A DNA stretch of 64,000 nt from Rhynchopus sp. YZ270_cl-10. Taxonomy: Eukaryota > Euglenozoa > Diplonemea > Diplonemida > Diplonemidae. Location: assembly GCA_964035575.1 (NCBI GenBank), contig OZ037835.1, positions 1,798,001 to 1,862,000 of the forward strand, in the 5' to 3' direction. Below the pieces are notes generated by a model that ran no database searches, had not been told where the DNA came from, and saw only the letters and a program-made list of their open reading frames with translations. This document shows, one piece after another, positions 38,806-49,950 of the stretch (positions are counted from its first letter, which is position 1; every line of letters starts with the position of its first letter). The position numbers were made by a program, and so were the translations under genes.

Positions 38806-40479
38806 ATGCCGAAGCGACATGCAGACAGCACGCAGGACGAGAACCCACGAAAGAGAAGACAGCTTTCTGCAGACGAGGCCTTCGTGGAGGCTGCCAGGAA
38901 CGGCGACACGACTGCCGTGTGGGAGGTACTTGACAAGTACTTCACAGTAATAAAAACAACGGCCTTCGATGCTGCACACGAGGCATGCAGAGGGAACCAC
39001 GATGAATGCCTCGCACTGCTTCTTCCGTATGTTGAGACAACGCAGATGGGCTTTGGGATCCTGCTGAGTGAGTGTGTCCACGCAGACCACGTTGCGTGCA
39101 CGGAGGTCCTCTTGCAGCATTGGAAGTCCGTCTGCAACAAAGTGTCGTTTGTCAGGCACGAGTCCAAACACAGCGCAAGTCAGTCAGTGGGTGTCTCTCC
39201 GGCCATGTGGTCAGACCCTGCAGTGTGTCGCGTCTTGATTGATGCAGGGGCAGACTTACATACGAAAAACGAGATCGAACAGTCACCTCTGCACTATGCT
39301 TGCGCTTCAGGAGCACTTGACGTTGTGAAGATGTTGGTTGGAGCAGGTGTGGGAGTGCGTGACACAAATGACAAAGGATGGACGTGTCTCCACGTTGCGG
39401 CACGTTTTGCACACATCGATACTGTTCGTTATCTTGCGGGCTTGCCAGAGGACGATTTGAATTTCGAAGACAGTGACAACCACACTGCGTTGCACTTAGC
39501 CGTGCGTGAGAAGCTCACAGACGTGGTGCAGGTGCTGATTGATGCAGGTGCAGACATCGATACGGTGAACAAAGACGGATGGGCGCCCCTGGACTCTGCT
39601 TGCGAATATGGAACACTTGACGTTGTGAAGATGTTGGTCGAAGCAGGTACAGGACTACGAGACACAATTGACGAAGGATGGACGTGTCTCCACATTGCGG
39701 CGTGTTTTGGACATACCGAGACTGTTCGCTATCTTATGGGCTTGCCATTTGTTGATATGAATCACCGAGACGGGAGCAACCGCACTGCGTTGTGCGTTGC
39801 CGCGGATGAAGAACACACAGACATTGTGCAGATGCTGATTGGTGCAGGTGCAGACATCGACACACAGAACGATGAGGGATGGTCGCCTCTGCACTATGCT
39901 TCCCTTTTAGGAACACTTGACGTTGTTAGGATGTTGGTCAGAGCAGGTGCGGAAATGCGTACCACAGACAACGATGGGTGCACGTGTCTTCACGGTGCGG
40001 CACGCTATGGACGCACCGAGACTGTGCGCTATCTTGCGGGCTTGCCAGAGGTGGAACTGAATCACAGAGATGATGAGAACAATAGTGCTTTGCACTTAGC
40101 AGTGGATGAGAATCGTACAGACATTGTGCAGGTGCTGATTGATGCAGGTGCAGACATCGACACACAGAACCACGCGGGATGTTCGCCTCTGCATTCTGCT
40201 TGCGCTTCAGAATATGGTGCACTTGACATTGTGAAGACGTTGGTCAGAGGAGGTGCGGGAGTACGTGCCACAAATGACATAGGACGCACATGTCTTCACC
40301 TTGCGGCAGAGCTTGGACACATCGAGACTGTGCGCTATCTTGTGGGCTTGCCAGAGGTGGAACTGAATCACCGAGACACTGAAAAGAACTACACTGCGTT
40401 GCAGTATGCGGTGGAGGAAAATCACAAAGAAGTTACACAGGTGCTGCTTGATGCACTGTATGTTGTGTTTGGAGTTTGA
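38806..40479 (+). CDS. ankyrin-repeat protein ANK8 (long type)
   Basis: 557 residues, intact, the longest family member here. Four three-ankyrin units after the head, closely matching ANK5 unit for unit (GLPEDDLNFEDSDN in unit 1, GLPFVDMNHRDGSN in unit 2). The fourth unit has a two-residue insertion (ACASEYGALDIV where ANK5 has ACASGTLEVL). Head variant SASQSVGVSPAMWS replaces the usual SLCPAMWS, losing one Cys. Ends ALYVVFGV. The ATG at 38806 is in the standard context. ANK5 and ANK8 are probably sister copies. Confidence 0.9.
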   Translation: MPKRHADSTQDENPRKRRQLSADEAFVEAARNGDTTAVWEVLDKYFTVIKTTAFDAAHEACRGNHDECLALLLPYVETTQMGFGILLSECVHADHVACTEVLLQHWKSVCNKVSFVRHESKHSASQSVGVSPAMWSDPAVCRVLIDAGADLHTKNEIEQSPLHYACASGALDVVKMLVGAGVGVRDTNDKGWTCLHVAARFAHIDTVRYLAGLPEDDLNFEDSDNHTALHLAVREKLTDVVQVLIDAGADIDTVNKDGWAPLDSACEYGTLDVVKMLVEAGTGLRDTIDEGWTCLHIAACFGHTETVRYLMGLPFVDMNHRDGSNRTALCVAADEEHTDIVQMLIGAGADIDTQNDEGWSPLHYASLLGTLDVVRMLVRAGAEMRTTDNDGCTCLHGAARYGRTETVRYLAGLPEVELNHRDDENNSALHLAVDENRTDIVQVLIDAGADIDTQNHAGCSPLHSACASEYGALDIVKTLVRGGAGVRATNDIGRTCLHLAAELGHIETVRYLVGLPEVELNHRDTEKNYTALQYAVEENHKEVTQVLLDALYVVFGV

Positions 40480-41228
40480 GACATGCTCACGTACCTCGTG
40501 ACTTCGACCCCACCTGCGTGTGTTAGCTGCTCTGGAGGTGGTGGTGTTTCAGTTGTACTGGGATGCTTTTATGGAACAGATGTTATTCTCCGCCCCGTAA
40601 ACACCACTTTCAATGAGAAAAAACTATTTTATTCTCCTTTTTTCTTCCACATTCACTGATTTTTGTGTTCGCTAATTTTTAAATCAAAAAGCTTTGTCAT
40701 CCCTGAGGTGGGTAGACCTGTGTTAATAAGCCAATTTCCTTCTACCCTCATAGTAAGAATCATGCTTTAAACAACTCTTTGCCTGCCCATACGATTGCCC
40801 GCTAAATTAAGTGAGGTGAGCGTCGGGAAACGAAAGCGAACATTGTGGTCAACGTTTTTTATGAACAGGTTTAAGACCCCAAGAGGGGATCAACAGGGGG
40901 ATGGGATCAACAAACAAGAAAAGAAGAACAAAGATGGTAGTCCCGTGTTTGGATGAAGATGCACCACCACCTTGTCCTCCAGGGACCTAGAGGCCACGTA
41001 CCCATCCGCATGACGCTTGTCTACTGTGTACAGGAAACAGCGTTGCGGTGCACTACCTTCCGTGGAATGTCGGTTCTGTGGGAACAGCTTTGTGCTAAAC
41101 GCGGAGAGGAGTTCGTGTGTACCACAAACAGTGAGGGATGTGGGGGTGAAGGAGGCGTGCATGGTGCACCTTGCACCGTCTGGGGTACAAACCAACACAA
41201 AGACACAGCAACAATACACAAACACACA
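40480..41228 (+). promoter_or_regulatory. spacer and module B before ANK9
   Basis: Relative to the ANK5-ANK6 spacer it has about 170 extra bases (40574-40750, from GGAACAGATGTTATTCTCCG). Part of this is also present after ANK12, so the shorter spacer probably lost it. Module B starts at about 40965. In this copy one leader frame is open for 92 codons in frame with ANK9, which is not the case for ANK6 or ANK13. Confidence 0.55.
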
Positions 41229-42665
41229 ATGCCGAAGCGACACGCAGACAGCACGCAGGACGAGAACCTACGAAAGAGAAGACAGCTTTCTGCAGACGAG
41301 GTCTTGGAGGAGGCTGCCAGGAACGGCGACACGACTGCCGTGCGGGCGGTACTTGACAAGTTCAACGCAGACAGAAAGACAGTGGCCTTCGATGCTGCGC
41401 ACGAGGCATGCAGAGGGAACCACGATGAATGCCTCGCACTGCTTCTTCCGTATGTTGAGACAACGCAGATGGGCTTTGGGATCCTGCTGAGTGAGTGTGT
41501 CCACGCAGACCACGTTGCGTGCACGGAGGTCCTCTTGCAGCATTGGAAGTCCGTCTGCAACAAAGTGGCGTTTGTCCCGCGCGTGTCCGAACACAGCAGA
41601 GGTCATTCAGCGAGGCTCTGTCCGGCCATGTGGTCAGACCCTGCAGTGTGTCGCGTCTTGATTGATGCAGGGGCAGACTTACATACAAGAAACGAGAAGC
41701 TAGAGTCGCCTCTGCACTATGCTTGTGGATCAGGAGCACTTGACGTTGTGAAGATGTTGGTTGAAGCAGGTGCGGGAGTGCGTGCTACAAGTGACGCAGG
41801 GGACACGTGTCTTATCCTTGCGGCACGTTTTGGACACACGGAGACTGTGCACTACCTTGTGGGCTTGCCAGAAGTGGAACTGAATCACCGAGATGTTCAC
41901 AACCACGCTGTGTTGCACTTAGCGGTGTTTCGGAGTCGCACAGACGTGGTGCAGGTGCTGATTGATGCAGGTGCAGACATCGACATTAAGAACCCTGGAT
42001 TTTCGCCTCTGCACTCTGCTTGTAGAGCAGGAGATCTTGACATTGTGAAGATGTTGGTCAGAGCAGGTGCGGTAGTGAGTGCCACAAATGACGAAGGGTT
42101 CACGTGTTTTAACCTTGCGGTACATTTTGCAGACACCGAGACTGTGCGCTATCTTGTTAGCCTGCCAGATGTAGATGTGAATCACCGAGGGGCTCACAAC
42201 CGCACTGCGTTAGACGATGCTATTGACAATCAGGAAACAGACGTAGTGCAGGTGCTGATTGATGCAGGTGCATACATCGACACACAGAACAACGAGGGAC
42301 GTTCGCCTCTGCACTATGCTTGCGCTAGAGGAGCACTTGAGATTGTGGAGATGTTTGTCAGAGCAGGTGTGGGACTGCGCGTCACGGACAATGATGGGTG
42401 CACGTGTCTTATCCTTGCGGCACGTCGTGGACACATCGAGACTGTGCGCTATCTTGTGGGCTTGCCAGAAGTGGAACTGAATCACCGAGACACTGAAAAG
42501 AACTACACTGCGTTGCAGTATGCGGTGGAGGAAGATCACAAAGACGTTGCACAGGTGCTGCTTGATGTATTGTACTTGCAGTTTGAACAACAACAGCAAC
42601 AACAGGCCGTGCTCCTGAAGCTCCTGGAGAAGGAGAAGCAACGCTCGCAGCAGCGGCAGCAGTGA
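41229..42665 (+). CDS. ankyrin-repeat protein ANK9 with glutamine-rich tail
   Basis: 478 residues, intact. The head differs slightly (ADEVLEEAARNGD, as in ANK10). Three super-repeats without the short-type unit; the second has unusual positions (AVVSATNDEGFTCFNLAVHF). The C-terminus is unique: after QVLLDVLY comes LQFEQQQQQQAVLLKLLEKE and then KQRSQQRQQ, a glutamine-rich, probably coiled-coil tail replacing YVVFGV. The change follows from sequence divergence right after the last conserved codon and gives an extra self-association or partner-binding surface. It is the last gene before the 12-kb repeat block. Confidence 0.9.
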   Translation: MPKRHADSTQDENLRKRRQLSADEVLEEAARNGDTTAVRAVLDKFNADRKTVAFDAAHEACRGNHDECLALLLPYVETTQMGFGILLSECVHADHVACTEVLLQHWKSVCNKVAFVPRVSEHSRGHSARLCPAMWSDPAVCRVLIDAGADLHTRNEKLESPLHYACGSGALDVVKMLVEAGAGVRATSDAGDTCLILAARFGHTETVHYLVGLPEVELNHRDVHNHAVLHLAVFRSRTDVVQVLIDAGADIDIKNPGFSPLHSACRAGDLDIVKMLVRAGAVVSATNDEGFTCFNLAVHFADTETVRYLVSLPDVDVNHRGAHNRTALDDAIDNQETDVVQVLIDAGAYIDTQNNEGRSPLHYACARGALEIVEMFVRAGVGLRVTDNDGCTCLILAARRGHIETVRYLVGLPEVELNHRDTEKNYTALQYAVEEDHKDVAQVLLDVLYLQFEQQQQQQAVLLKLLEKEKQRSQQRQQ

Positions 42666-43821
42666 CCGTGCTGCCGCCGCCTCCCCTCTGCCCGCTGCAG
42701 TGCACCCGCACACACCGCTCCCGAGCACGCTGGTGATGTGCGTGTCCTCAGTCTCCAGCACAGTACGTAGCAAAGTCCCGGCTCTCCAAGGTCTTGTCTA
42801 AGATGAGAACCGACACTGATGTTCGGCCCGCCCTTTTGTTCGGCGGTACCTTTGTCATCTGTGGCGGTATCTTTACCCTAGGTAAGGGCTGGTTCAGGTG
42901 GGTAGGTCGAGTAAGTTCCCACGTAAAAAGTGAGGACAATAGGAAGGGTTTCACCTTTTCAATCTCCCCCTCATTTTTCCGTTTGCGATTTTTTTCTATC
43001 CCACGTTTTTAGTATCAACAGAGTGTGTACATTAATATTTTGAGCTTGAAAAAGCAGAAAATATGTTCCCCAGGTATCATGGCGAAGTGAAGGGAAAGTT
43101 ACCTGAAGTTAAGTTGTGCCTAAGAAAAGAACCGACATCGAATTCTGATCCGTCATTTTGTCGGCGGGACTTTTGCTATTTACTGTACAACCAGGTTTTT
43201 TTTTTTGTACTCAGGTAGCTACGTAGCCTTCAGGGAGGCAATCGTGTGCTAATACAGAAAGTATCAGTCAAGGCTGTCCTTACAGACGCATGCCAAAGCG
43301 GCCGCCACATGGGTGTGGACTTTAGATTGAAGTTTCATCATTGTACTAGCCCAGGGAGGGTTCCCGGCTACCGGCGAGGTCTCTTCCAATCCGTTCCCTA
43401 GTTTCCTAGGGGGGCCTCCTTGGCTTCACTGGCTAGGGCTCTGCAGGTCCCTCCACACATGTTGTGTGCCTGCCTTCAGCACCCAGGGTAGCATACCCAG
43501 CACCTTTTACCCTCAGGTCAGACCTTCATAGAGTTTCAGGAGGAGTGCCACAAAAGGGCCCCCGGATGCAATTTAACGTCCAGCCCAGGACGAAAAAGGT
43601 TTTCGAAAGAACATGCAAAATGGTGATGGAAGTGAACAAATATTAGAAAATAATTAGGGCATGGCAAGTGTTTTTTTTGTTTCGCGTCCCCCACTCCATC
43701 CCAAATCTGTACGCACGCACGCAAAAAAAAACTAGCTAGTAAAAAAAACTACTAGCCTTGTTCGGGAAAAACCCCGCCCCCAAACTTCAACAGTAACAAT
43801 ATCATGTGAAGGAAAACGCTG
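42666..43821. other. intergenic; diverged tandem pair
   Basis: Around 42798-42860 and 43118-43170, AAGATGAGAACCGACACTGA and AAGAAAAGAACCGACATCGA begin two related stretches. A small frame at 42803-43012 (69 residues, one hydrophobic stretch PALLFGGTFVICGGIF) is open only in the first copy and is not called. A C/G-rich self-complementary patch lies near 43340-43430. No confident gene or RNA. Confidence 0.4.
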
Positions 43822-43930
43822 GCATTTGCATTTTTGAGCCAATCCCAGGAAGTGGTGGGGTCATTTTGCAGAAATGGCCAAGTTGTTGACCTATAGAAAA
43901 AATTCACTGTACAATACACTGTACACACTG
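43822..43930 (+). repeat. GTGGTGGGGTCA repeat leading into a satellite
   Basis: GGCATTTGCATTTTTGAGCC, AGTGGTGGGGTCATTTTGCA, AAATGGCCAAGTTGTTGACC, then CACTGTACAATACACTGTAC, which passes directly into the 5-bp array at 43931. Confidence 0.8.
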
Positions 43931-44586
43931 TACAGTACAGTACAGTACAGTACAGTACAGTACAGTACAGTACAGTACAGTACAGTACAGTACAGTACAG
44001 TACAGTACAGTACAGTACAGTACAGTACAGTACAGTACAGTACAGTACAGTACAGTACAGTACAGTACAGTACAGTACAGTACAGTACAGTACAGTACAG
44101 TACAGTACAGTACAGTACAGTACAGTACAGTACAGTACAGTACAGTACAGTACAGTACAGTACAGTACAGTACAGTACAGTACAGTACAGTACAGTACAG
44201 TACAGTACAGTACAGTACAGTACAGTACAGTACAGTACAGTACAGTACAGTACAGTACAGTACAGTACAGTACAGTACAGTACAGTACAGTACAGTACAG
44301 TACAGTACAGTACAGTACAGTACAGTACAGTACAGTACAGTACAGTACAGTACAGTACAGTACAGTACAGTACAGTACAGTACAGTACAGTACAGTACAG
44401 TACAGTACAGTACAGTACAGTACAGTACAGTACAGTACAGTACAGTACAGTACAGTACAGTACAGTACAGTACAGTACAGTACAGTACAGTACAGTACAG
44501 TACAGTACAGTACAGTACAGTACAGTACAGTACAGTACAGTACAGTACAGTACAGTACAGTACAGTACAGTACAGTACAGTACAGT
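43931..44586. repeat. (TACAG)n array, about 131 perfect copies
   Basis: 656 bp of an uninterrupted 5-bp unit. Each junction creates GTAC. Long open frames across it on both strands (YSTVQ and VLYCT repeats) are artefacts. Its length in the assembly may be approximate. Confidence 0.97.
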
Positions 44587-44669
44587 CTGTAGGGGTTGAA
44601 AAAAAATTTTCCCCGAGGGGGGTCCGTAAGTTTGTGTATTAGTGTGTAAAATTTCCGGCCCTTTTGGGT
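44587..44669. other. array border
   Basis: Short G/T-rich border sequence between the satellite and the next dispersed repeat; nothing else seen. Confidence 0.4.
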
Positions 44670-45060
44670 GAAAAAAAAAAAAGGGTGAGGGGAGTTGGGT
44701 CCAGTCATAGGGGGTATAGCATATTTTTTGGAAAATTCTTCAAAAAAGCAAGGATTTTTGCTGAGCACAATGAAATTTTCAGAAAAATCCCAATTTTCGG
44801 CCAAATTTGGAGCAAATTAGGGCCCACACACCCCGATTTTGGGTCAAAAACCGACTTCATTTTTGCTCAGGAGTGCCTACGATTACGTAAACCAGAGGTC
44901 CTCTGGATGCATGCATTGATAAACACAACACTGGAAATTGCAAGGAACAGGTCTGCATGCGTGTTCTCTAGCCACTACAGCCACAGAGTATGCACAAAAT
45001 GACCGTATTGTGGTTGAATTTTGACTTGCAAATGTTTTTCACGAACATGTATTTCTGAGG
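44670..45060 (-). repeat. dispersed repeat with inverted partner at 54165-54660
   Basis: The segment from GGTGAGGGGAGTTGGGTCCA through CCAGAGGTCCTCTGGATGCA to GACTTGCAAATG is the reverse complement of 54660-54180. The partner has an extra piece (about 54220-54335, starting near CACACAGTGATTCTACGTCA). The two therefore flank a 9.6-kb interval as inverted repeats. Confidence 0.85.
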
Positions 45061-45819
45061 TTTTTTGGATTCTTTGGGCCATTTTATGACTTCGGGTGCC
45101 TACCACGCCCGTTTTTGAGCAATAAAATTCCTTTTGTCTGGTCAAAAATCGCCTTGTACTTGTGAAAGGAATTGCTAAGGAAATGTGAAATATGCGTGTT
45201 TTTGTACACAAAAGTGCGTTTTGGGTGCTTCTGAAGGGTCAAAACACCAAAATTTTGCGTTTTTTTGCGTTTTTGGTCTCCCAAGGACACACTATTTTCG
45301 ATGAATTTTTTTTTCACCCTTTGCGAAAAAAAACTGAAAAATCACGGCTATAAGAACGCTAAGGAAAAATCGATATTCATTTTTTTGGGCAGAAAAGTGC
45401 GTTTTAGGTGCCCACCGATGGTCAAAACATCAATTTTTTTGTGTTTTTGGCATCTTTGGACACCCAAGGACCCACTATGGGGTGTCCCGGGCACGGCGTA
45501 ATTCAGGTGTAATGGGGTGTAATGGGGTGTAATGGAGTGTAATGGAGGGAATTTAAACTTTTTGCTTTTTTTGCGTTTTCCCCCCGTTTTTTCAACACGA
45601 AAAGTCCAAAAAAGGTGACAACAAATTTTTTTTTTGCGAGTGGAGCAAAAAAAAATTTGCCTGGCTGACCATTGCCGAAGGAATTTTGCACTTTTGACCA
45701 CCACAGATTACACGTTGTTTTACGATTTTTTCTATGCACTTATGCTTACAGTGCCACCGGTGTTAATTTTTTACTGGCGTGGCTACATAACCGATTCCCC
45801 ATGTTTCTACCGTGTTTCT
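45061..45819. other. non-coding, short tandem motif
   Basis: Contains five GTGTAATGG(G/A) units (about 45506-45550), related to the longer run at 46321-46460, and two diverged copies of a stretch with AAAAGTGCGTTTT(G/A)GGTG (about 45208 and 45398). No gene is seen. Confidence 0.5.
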
Positions 45820-46083
45820 ACACAGTACACAGTACACAGTACACAGTACACAGTACACAGTACACAGTACACAGTACACAGTACACAGTACACAGTACAC
45901 AGTACACAGTACACAGTACACAGTACACAGTACACAGTACACAGTACACAGTACACAGTACACAGTACACAGTACACAGTACACAGTACACAGTACACAG
46001 TACACAGTACACAGTACACAGTACACAGTACACAGTACACAGTACACAGTACACAGTACACAGTACACAGTACACAGTACACA
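45820..46083. repeat. (ACACAGT)n array, about 38 copies
   Basis: 264 bp of a 7-bp unit, perfect until the last few units (GCACACAGCAC). Every unit junction is GTAC. All frames remain open. Confidence 0.97.
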
Positions 46084-46920
46084 GCACACAGCACTGTACA
46101 AGGCAAAAATGACCAAAACAGCTGATGTTTTGGCCGAATGCCACCCTATCAGGAATATTTTCATGTATTCACACAAATTTTTTTCTGGCCTCAATACCCC
46201 CAAACTACACGATTTTCGGTTCCGGCAAATTTTTGGAGCACCAAATATCGCAAAAAAATTCAATTTTTTTGGTGTCGTCCGCACATCCCTTTAGTAAAGA
46301 CCAAAACACCAAGGCGTTGTAATTCATGTGTAATGGGGTGTAATGGGGCGTAATGGGGTGTAAGTGGGTGTAAGTGGGTGTAAGTGGGTGTAATGGGGTG
46401 AAAGTGGGTGTAAATCGGTGAAATGGGGTGAAATGGGTGAAAGTGTGCGTAAGTGGGTGTTAGTGTGGTACCGCCGGGACACCCCACACTATCGGGGTGA
46501 TTTTTTTTGCCTGAGATTTGCCTTTGCCAAAATCGAAAAAAAAAATTGTGACGGAATTTGCTAAGGAAAAGTCGAAACTGTGGGCCCCTGTAGTAATGCA
46601 TAAGGTGCATAATGCATATGGTTTACCCCCAGATCGTCAAAACACCCAATTTTTGCGTTTTTTGCACTTTTTGGTGCCCAAAAACCCAACTCAGGGGTCG
46701 AAATTTTCCCGAAAAAAATTTTTTTTTTTTTGAGATTTTTCGATTTCAGGGTCCTAGCTTGGTTTTGGAAAAAAATGCCAAATCTGGGTCAGAATTTTTT
46801 TTTTGGGTCAGCAGAGGTTTTGGGCCTTGGGGGGCTTGTCTTGGCTTTTTTGGGTTTTCCGAGCTCTACCCTCACTGTGGTGGGGTCATTTCAGAAAAAT
46901 GGACAAGTTTTTGACTGATA
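46084..46920. other. non-coding repeat sequence
   Basis: 46321-46460 is a run of GTGTAATGGGGTGTAAGTGG-like 9-10-bp units. 46865-46920 is a GTGGTGGGGTCA-family copy (AGAAAAATGGACAAGTTTTT). No gene. Confidence 0.5.
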
Positions 46921-48219
46921 CAAATTTTGGCCACTACGACTAGTGTTGCTCACAACGTTAAGTGGAACGCTACTATAACCATAAAAATCACTCCCCGTTC
47001 ATAGATCACCCAACACAAAATATATAAAATGGCGCCGCAGGCGAAAAAAATTAGGGTACGGTGTAAAAATGTAGCTTTTTACACCACAGAGTCACTCTAC
47101 GAACCCTTTTTTGCGGAGCAAAAAAGGAAAAATGGCGCCGCAGGCAATAAAAATTGGGTCCAGCCCTGGACGGTGCCGGATTTTTTTGTCGATATTTTTT
47201 TTTCTTACCCCAGAAAAGGTGGTGGGCCCCCCAAAGAGGGGAAAAAATCAGAATTTCCCAATTTCCAAATTAATTAATTCCCTTTTTTTTTTTTTTTTGT
47301 GGGTCGCGACCCAGGCACTTGGGTCAGCTTGACCCACTGACCCAGGCAAGCTAGGACTCTGACTTTCCCCTATTATTGTGCACTCACCTCATTTCTGTAC
47401 TTCAGGCTAAGGGTTTTTCCCCCTTTTGACATCCTTTTCTGGACGTTTTGGGGGTAGAAAAAAAAAAAAAAAAAAAAAAATGTTTTTGTTTTTATTTTGC
47501 ATGTCAAAGGAATCAAAGAAACCTGTATAAAACCCCTTGCCTGATAGTGCGTATGACGTGGGTAGCGTACCAACTAAACAAAAGATGAAAGGGGTTTTAT
47601 TATTTCGGACTAGTTTTTTTTTCCCAATTCTCAAAAATCTGTACGCACGCAGGACGCGAAACAATAGAAATACTTGCCATGCCCTTAAAGAAACCCGTTC
47701 GTCTTAGGTTTAGTTGTGGTACGCGTTTCATTGCTACCTACATTATACGCGTTTGATTTTACAAAACGCCCAGAAATGGGATGTCAAAAAGGAAAAAAAA
47801 CCCTAATCCTGAAGTACAGAAATGAGGTGCGTCCACAATAGAAAAGGAGGAGAGGGGGTAAACAGAAAGTCTCAAGACGTTTTTGAATCATTTCCCACAA
47901 AGTACCCTCATAGTATAAATTATGTTATTGTTACAAATAAATTATTTCGGCGATTTTTATTTTTTTTATAACACCCCGGTATCACATATGATACTGATTT
48001 CCATGGATACACATGAAAAGGAGTTCCGTGCTATTCACAGAACTCGATAGGCGATTGAGCTTATCTAACAACAACCAAAACAAAAGAAAGTACAAAGAAG
48101 AGAATAAAAAATGCAGGAAAAATAGACAAAGAGAAAAACAAAGAGATTTTGACAAAGTGAACAATAAAAAACATTTTTGCATTTTGTTACTTTTTTCATT
48201 TTTTGGATTTTATTTTTTT
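46921..48219. other. non-coding, dispersed repeat and poly-A
   Basis: 47056-47175 (GGTGTAAAAATGTAGCTTTT, TTTTTTGCGGAGCAAAAAAG, GGCGCCGCAGGC) recurs at 48297-48412. A run of 22 A lies at about 47459-47480. Short frames only. Confidence 0.5.
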
Positions 48220-48260
48220 GTAACATTTTTGTTACGCCGCAGGCGTAACAAAAATGTTAC
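48220..48260. repeat. perfect 41-bp palindrome
   Basis: GTAACATTTTTGTTACGCC, GCA, then the exact inverse. The GCCGCAGGC loop motif is the same one that appears in other repeats here (for example 9354, 25286, 47031 and 52260). Confidence 0.9.
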
Positions 48261-49950
48261 TGGGGGGGGCTAATAAGGATACAGCACGGAAACCCATGGT
48301 GTAAAAATCTAGCTTTTTACACAGAGTCACTGAACGAACCCTTTTTTGCGGAGCAAAAAAGGGAAAATGGCGCCGCAGGCAAAAAAAATTGAGGTACAGC
48401 CTGGATGGTGTGGTCAGCAACCCAGTTCCCAATGGTACTCCCGTGGTTCAACCATGGGCTTTTTATTTTTTCTTTGTAACATTTGTTACTTTTTGCCCAA
48501 CTGCAAAAAAACGAATAAAACACATACTGTGGGTGTTATAACGTTATCTATAACGTTAATAACGTTATTAAAAGTGTTATTTTTGTTATTTTTTTTCCTA
48601 TCTACTTCTAAGGGCCAGGAGTGGTTCGGAACGTGCCCAAAACCCCCCAAAAATTTTTTTTGGGGGGGTTACAACAAAAAAAATGCCCCAAAAACATGTT
48701 TTTTTCATATTTTAAAAAAATTCCAACAAAAAAAGTGTTATTGGAGTGTTATTTGAGTGTTATTTTCAACATTTTTTTTCACAAAAATGCCAAAAATGCC
48801 AGATTTTGCCAACAAAAATACCAAAAATGGCCGAAAGTTACATATTTTTACCTCCTACACTAGGGGAGCCTATACCGGTAATTTTGGCTCCTTTTGATTT
48901 TAAATTGAAATTTCTAAGTCTTTTTTGACCTACGACCCCGGCAATGCATTTTTTGGGACTCTGTGGACTCAAATGAGCAAAAATTTAAACAAAATGCTGC
49001 CCGCTGACGCATTTAAACGCACATTTTGTTGAAAATTGTCATTTTACACTGGATTTGCCTTTGCCATTTTCAGTTTTTTTGCAGATTTTTTTCAAAAAAA
49101 AAATTGAAAAAAAAAGGCTCAAAAGTGCCTGAAACCCGGCGGAAAGTGATTTTTGGTGAGGTATATAGGGTAGTTTCACCTATTTTTGGGTTTTTTTGCC
49201 GAAAGGCGCCAAATTTTCCGCGCCAAATGAAGGAATAGCCGGTGCATAGGCCCCCCTATCCTACACACCAAAAATGTGTCCCGAGAAAAAATGAGTCCCA
49301 AAAATAGCCACTCTCAAAAAAGTTCCTATTTAAAAATTCTTCCAAAACATAACTTACAATTAGTAGTTTTCATTGACGCGCAATTATTGACGAGCACAAA
49401 ATCCTGTTACAGGCGTGCAATGTGTAACCGCTAAAGACGCCTCCCTAAAGCGATGGTGGTAGGTGAAGGGGAGGGAGGAGGTGAAAAGTGCAAGGGGGGT
49501 CTGGAGGACCCCGGGAGAGCTTGGTCGACGTACCCGCGTAATGCAGGATACATAAAGACGCGTTCCTCCGTCCAGATGGGTCATCGCTTGCACTTCTTCA
49601 TTGACCCAACGACCTCCGTTGTTTTGGTCATACCCCGGCTCGCTGATTTTGAGACCAAATATTTTCCCCAGCAATTTTTACCCACAAAAAATTGGGAATT
49701 TTTTATTTTTGCTGCCTGATATGTTGTGCAGGTCTGGAGTGGAAGCGTGTAATTACAAATACTTAATTACACAGTTTCCACTCATTTTCCACAGAAAAAT
49801 CCCATACCTAGACCCATCACAAGAGCTTGCCAAGAGCTTGTAATAATCTACAAAACTCTAATAATACTCTAATAAATCACTCATAATTGATTTTAGTTTT
49901 GTTTTACACCACCCCCATAGACCACCCTAATTATTATGAAACTCTTAGTC
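48261..49950. other. non-coding; one weak minus-strand frame
   Basis: 48297-48412 is the second copy of the 47056 repeat. 48535-48590 is rich in TAACGTTA palindromes related to 51150-51280. A minus-strand frame at 49384-49674 (96 codons, middle part NNGGRWVNEEVQAMTHLDGG) is somewhat protein-like but has no recognised domain; I leave it uncalled. Confidence 0.4.

Noticed and set aside
43330-43430. Possible structured RNA (GC-rich, self-complementary)
   Set aside because: No tRNA, rRNA or snRNA signature (no T-loop GTTCRA with matching arms) could be identified.
43752-44804. 350-codon minus frame and 241-codon plus frame
   Set aside because: Artefacts of the (TACAG)n array, with repeat-DNA ends.
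45634-46294. Several frames of 100-170 codons
   Set aside because: Artefacts of the (ACACAGT)n array.
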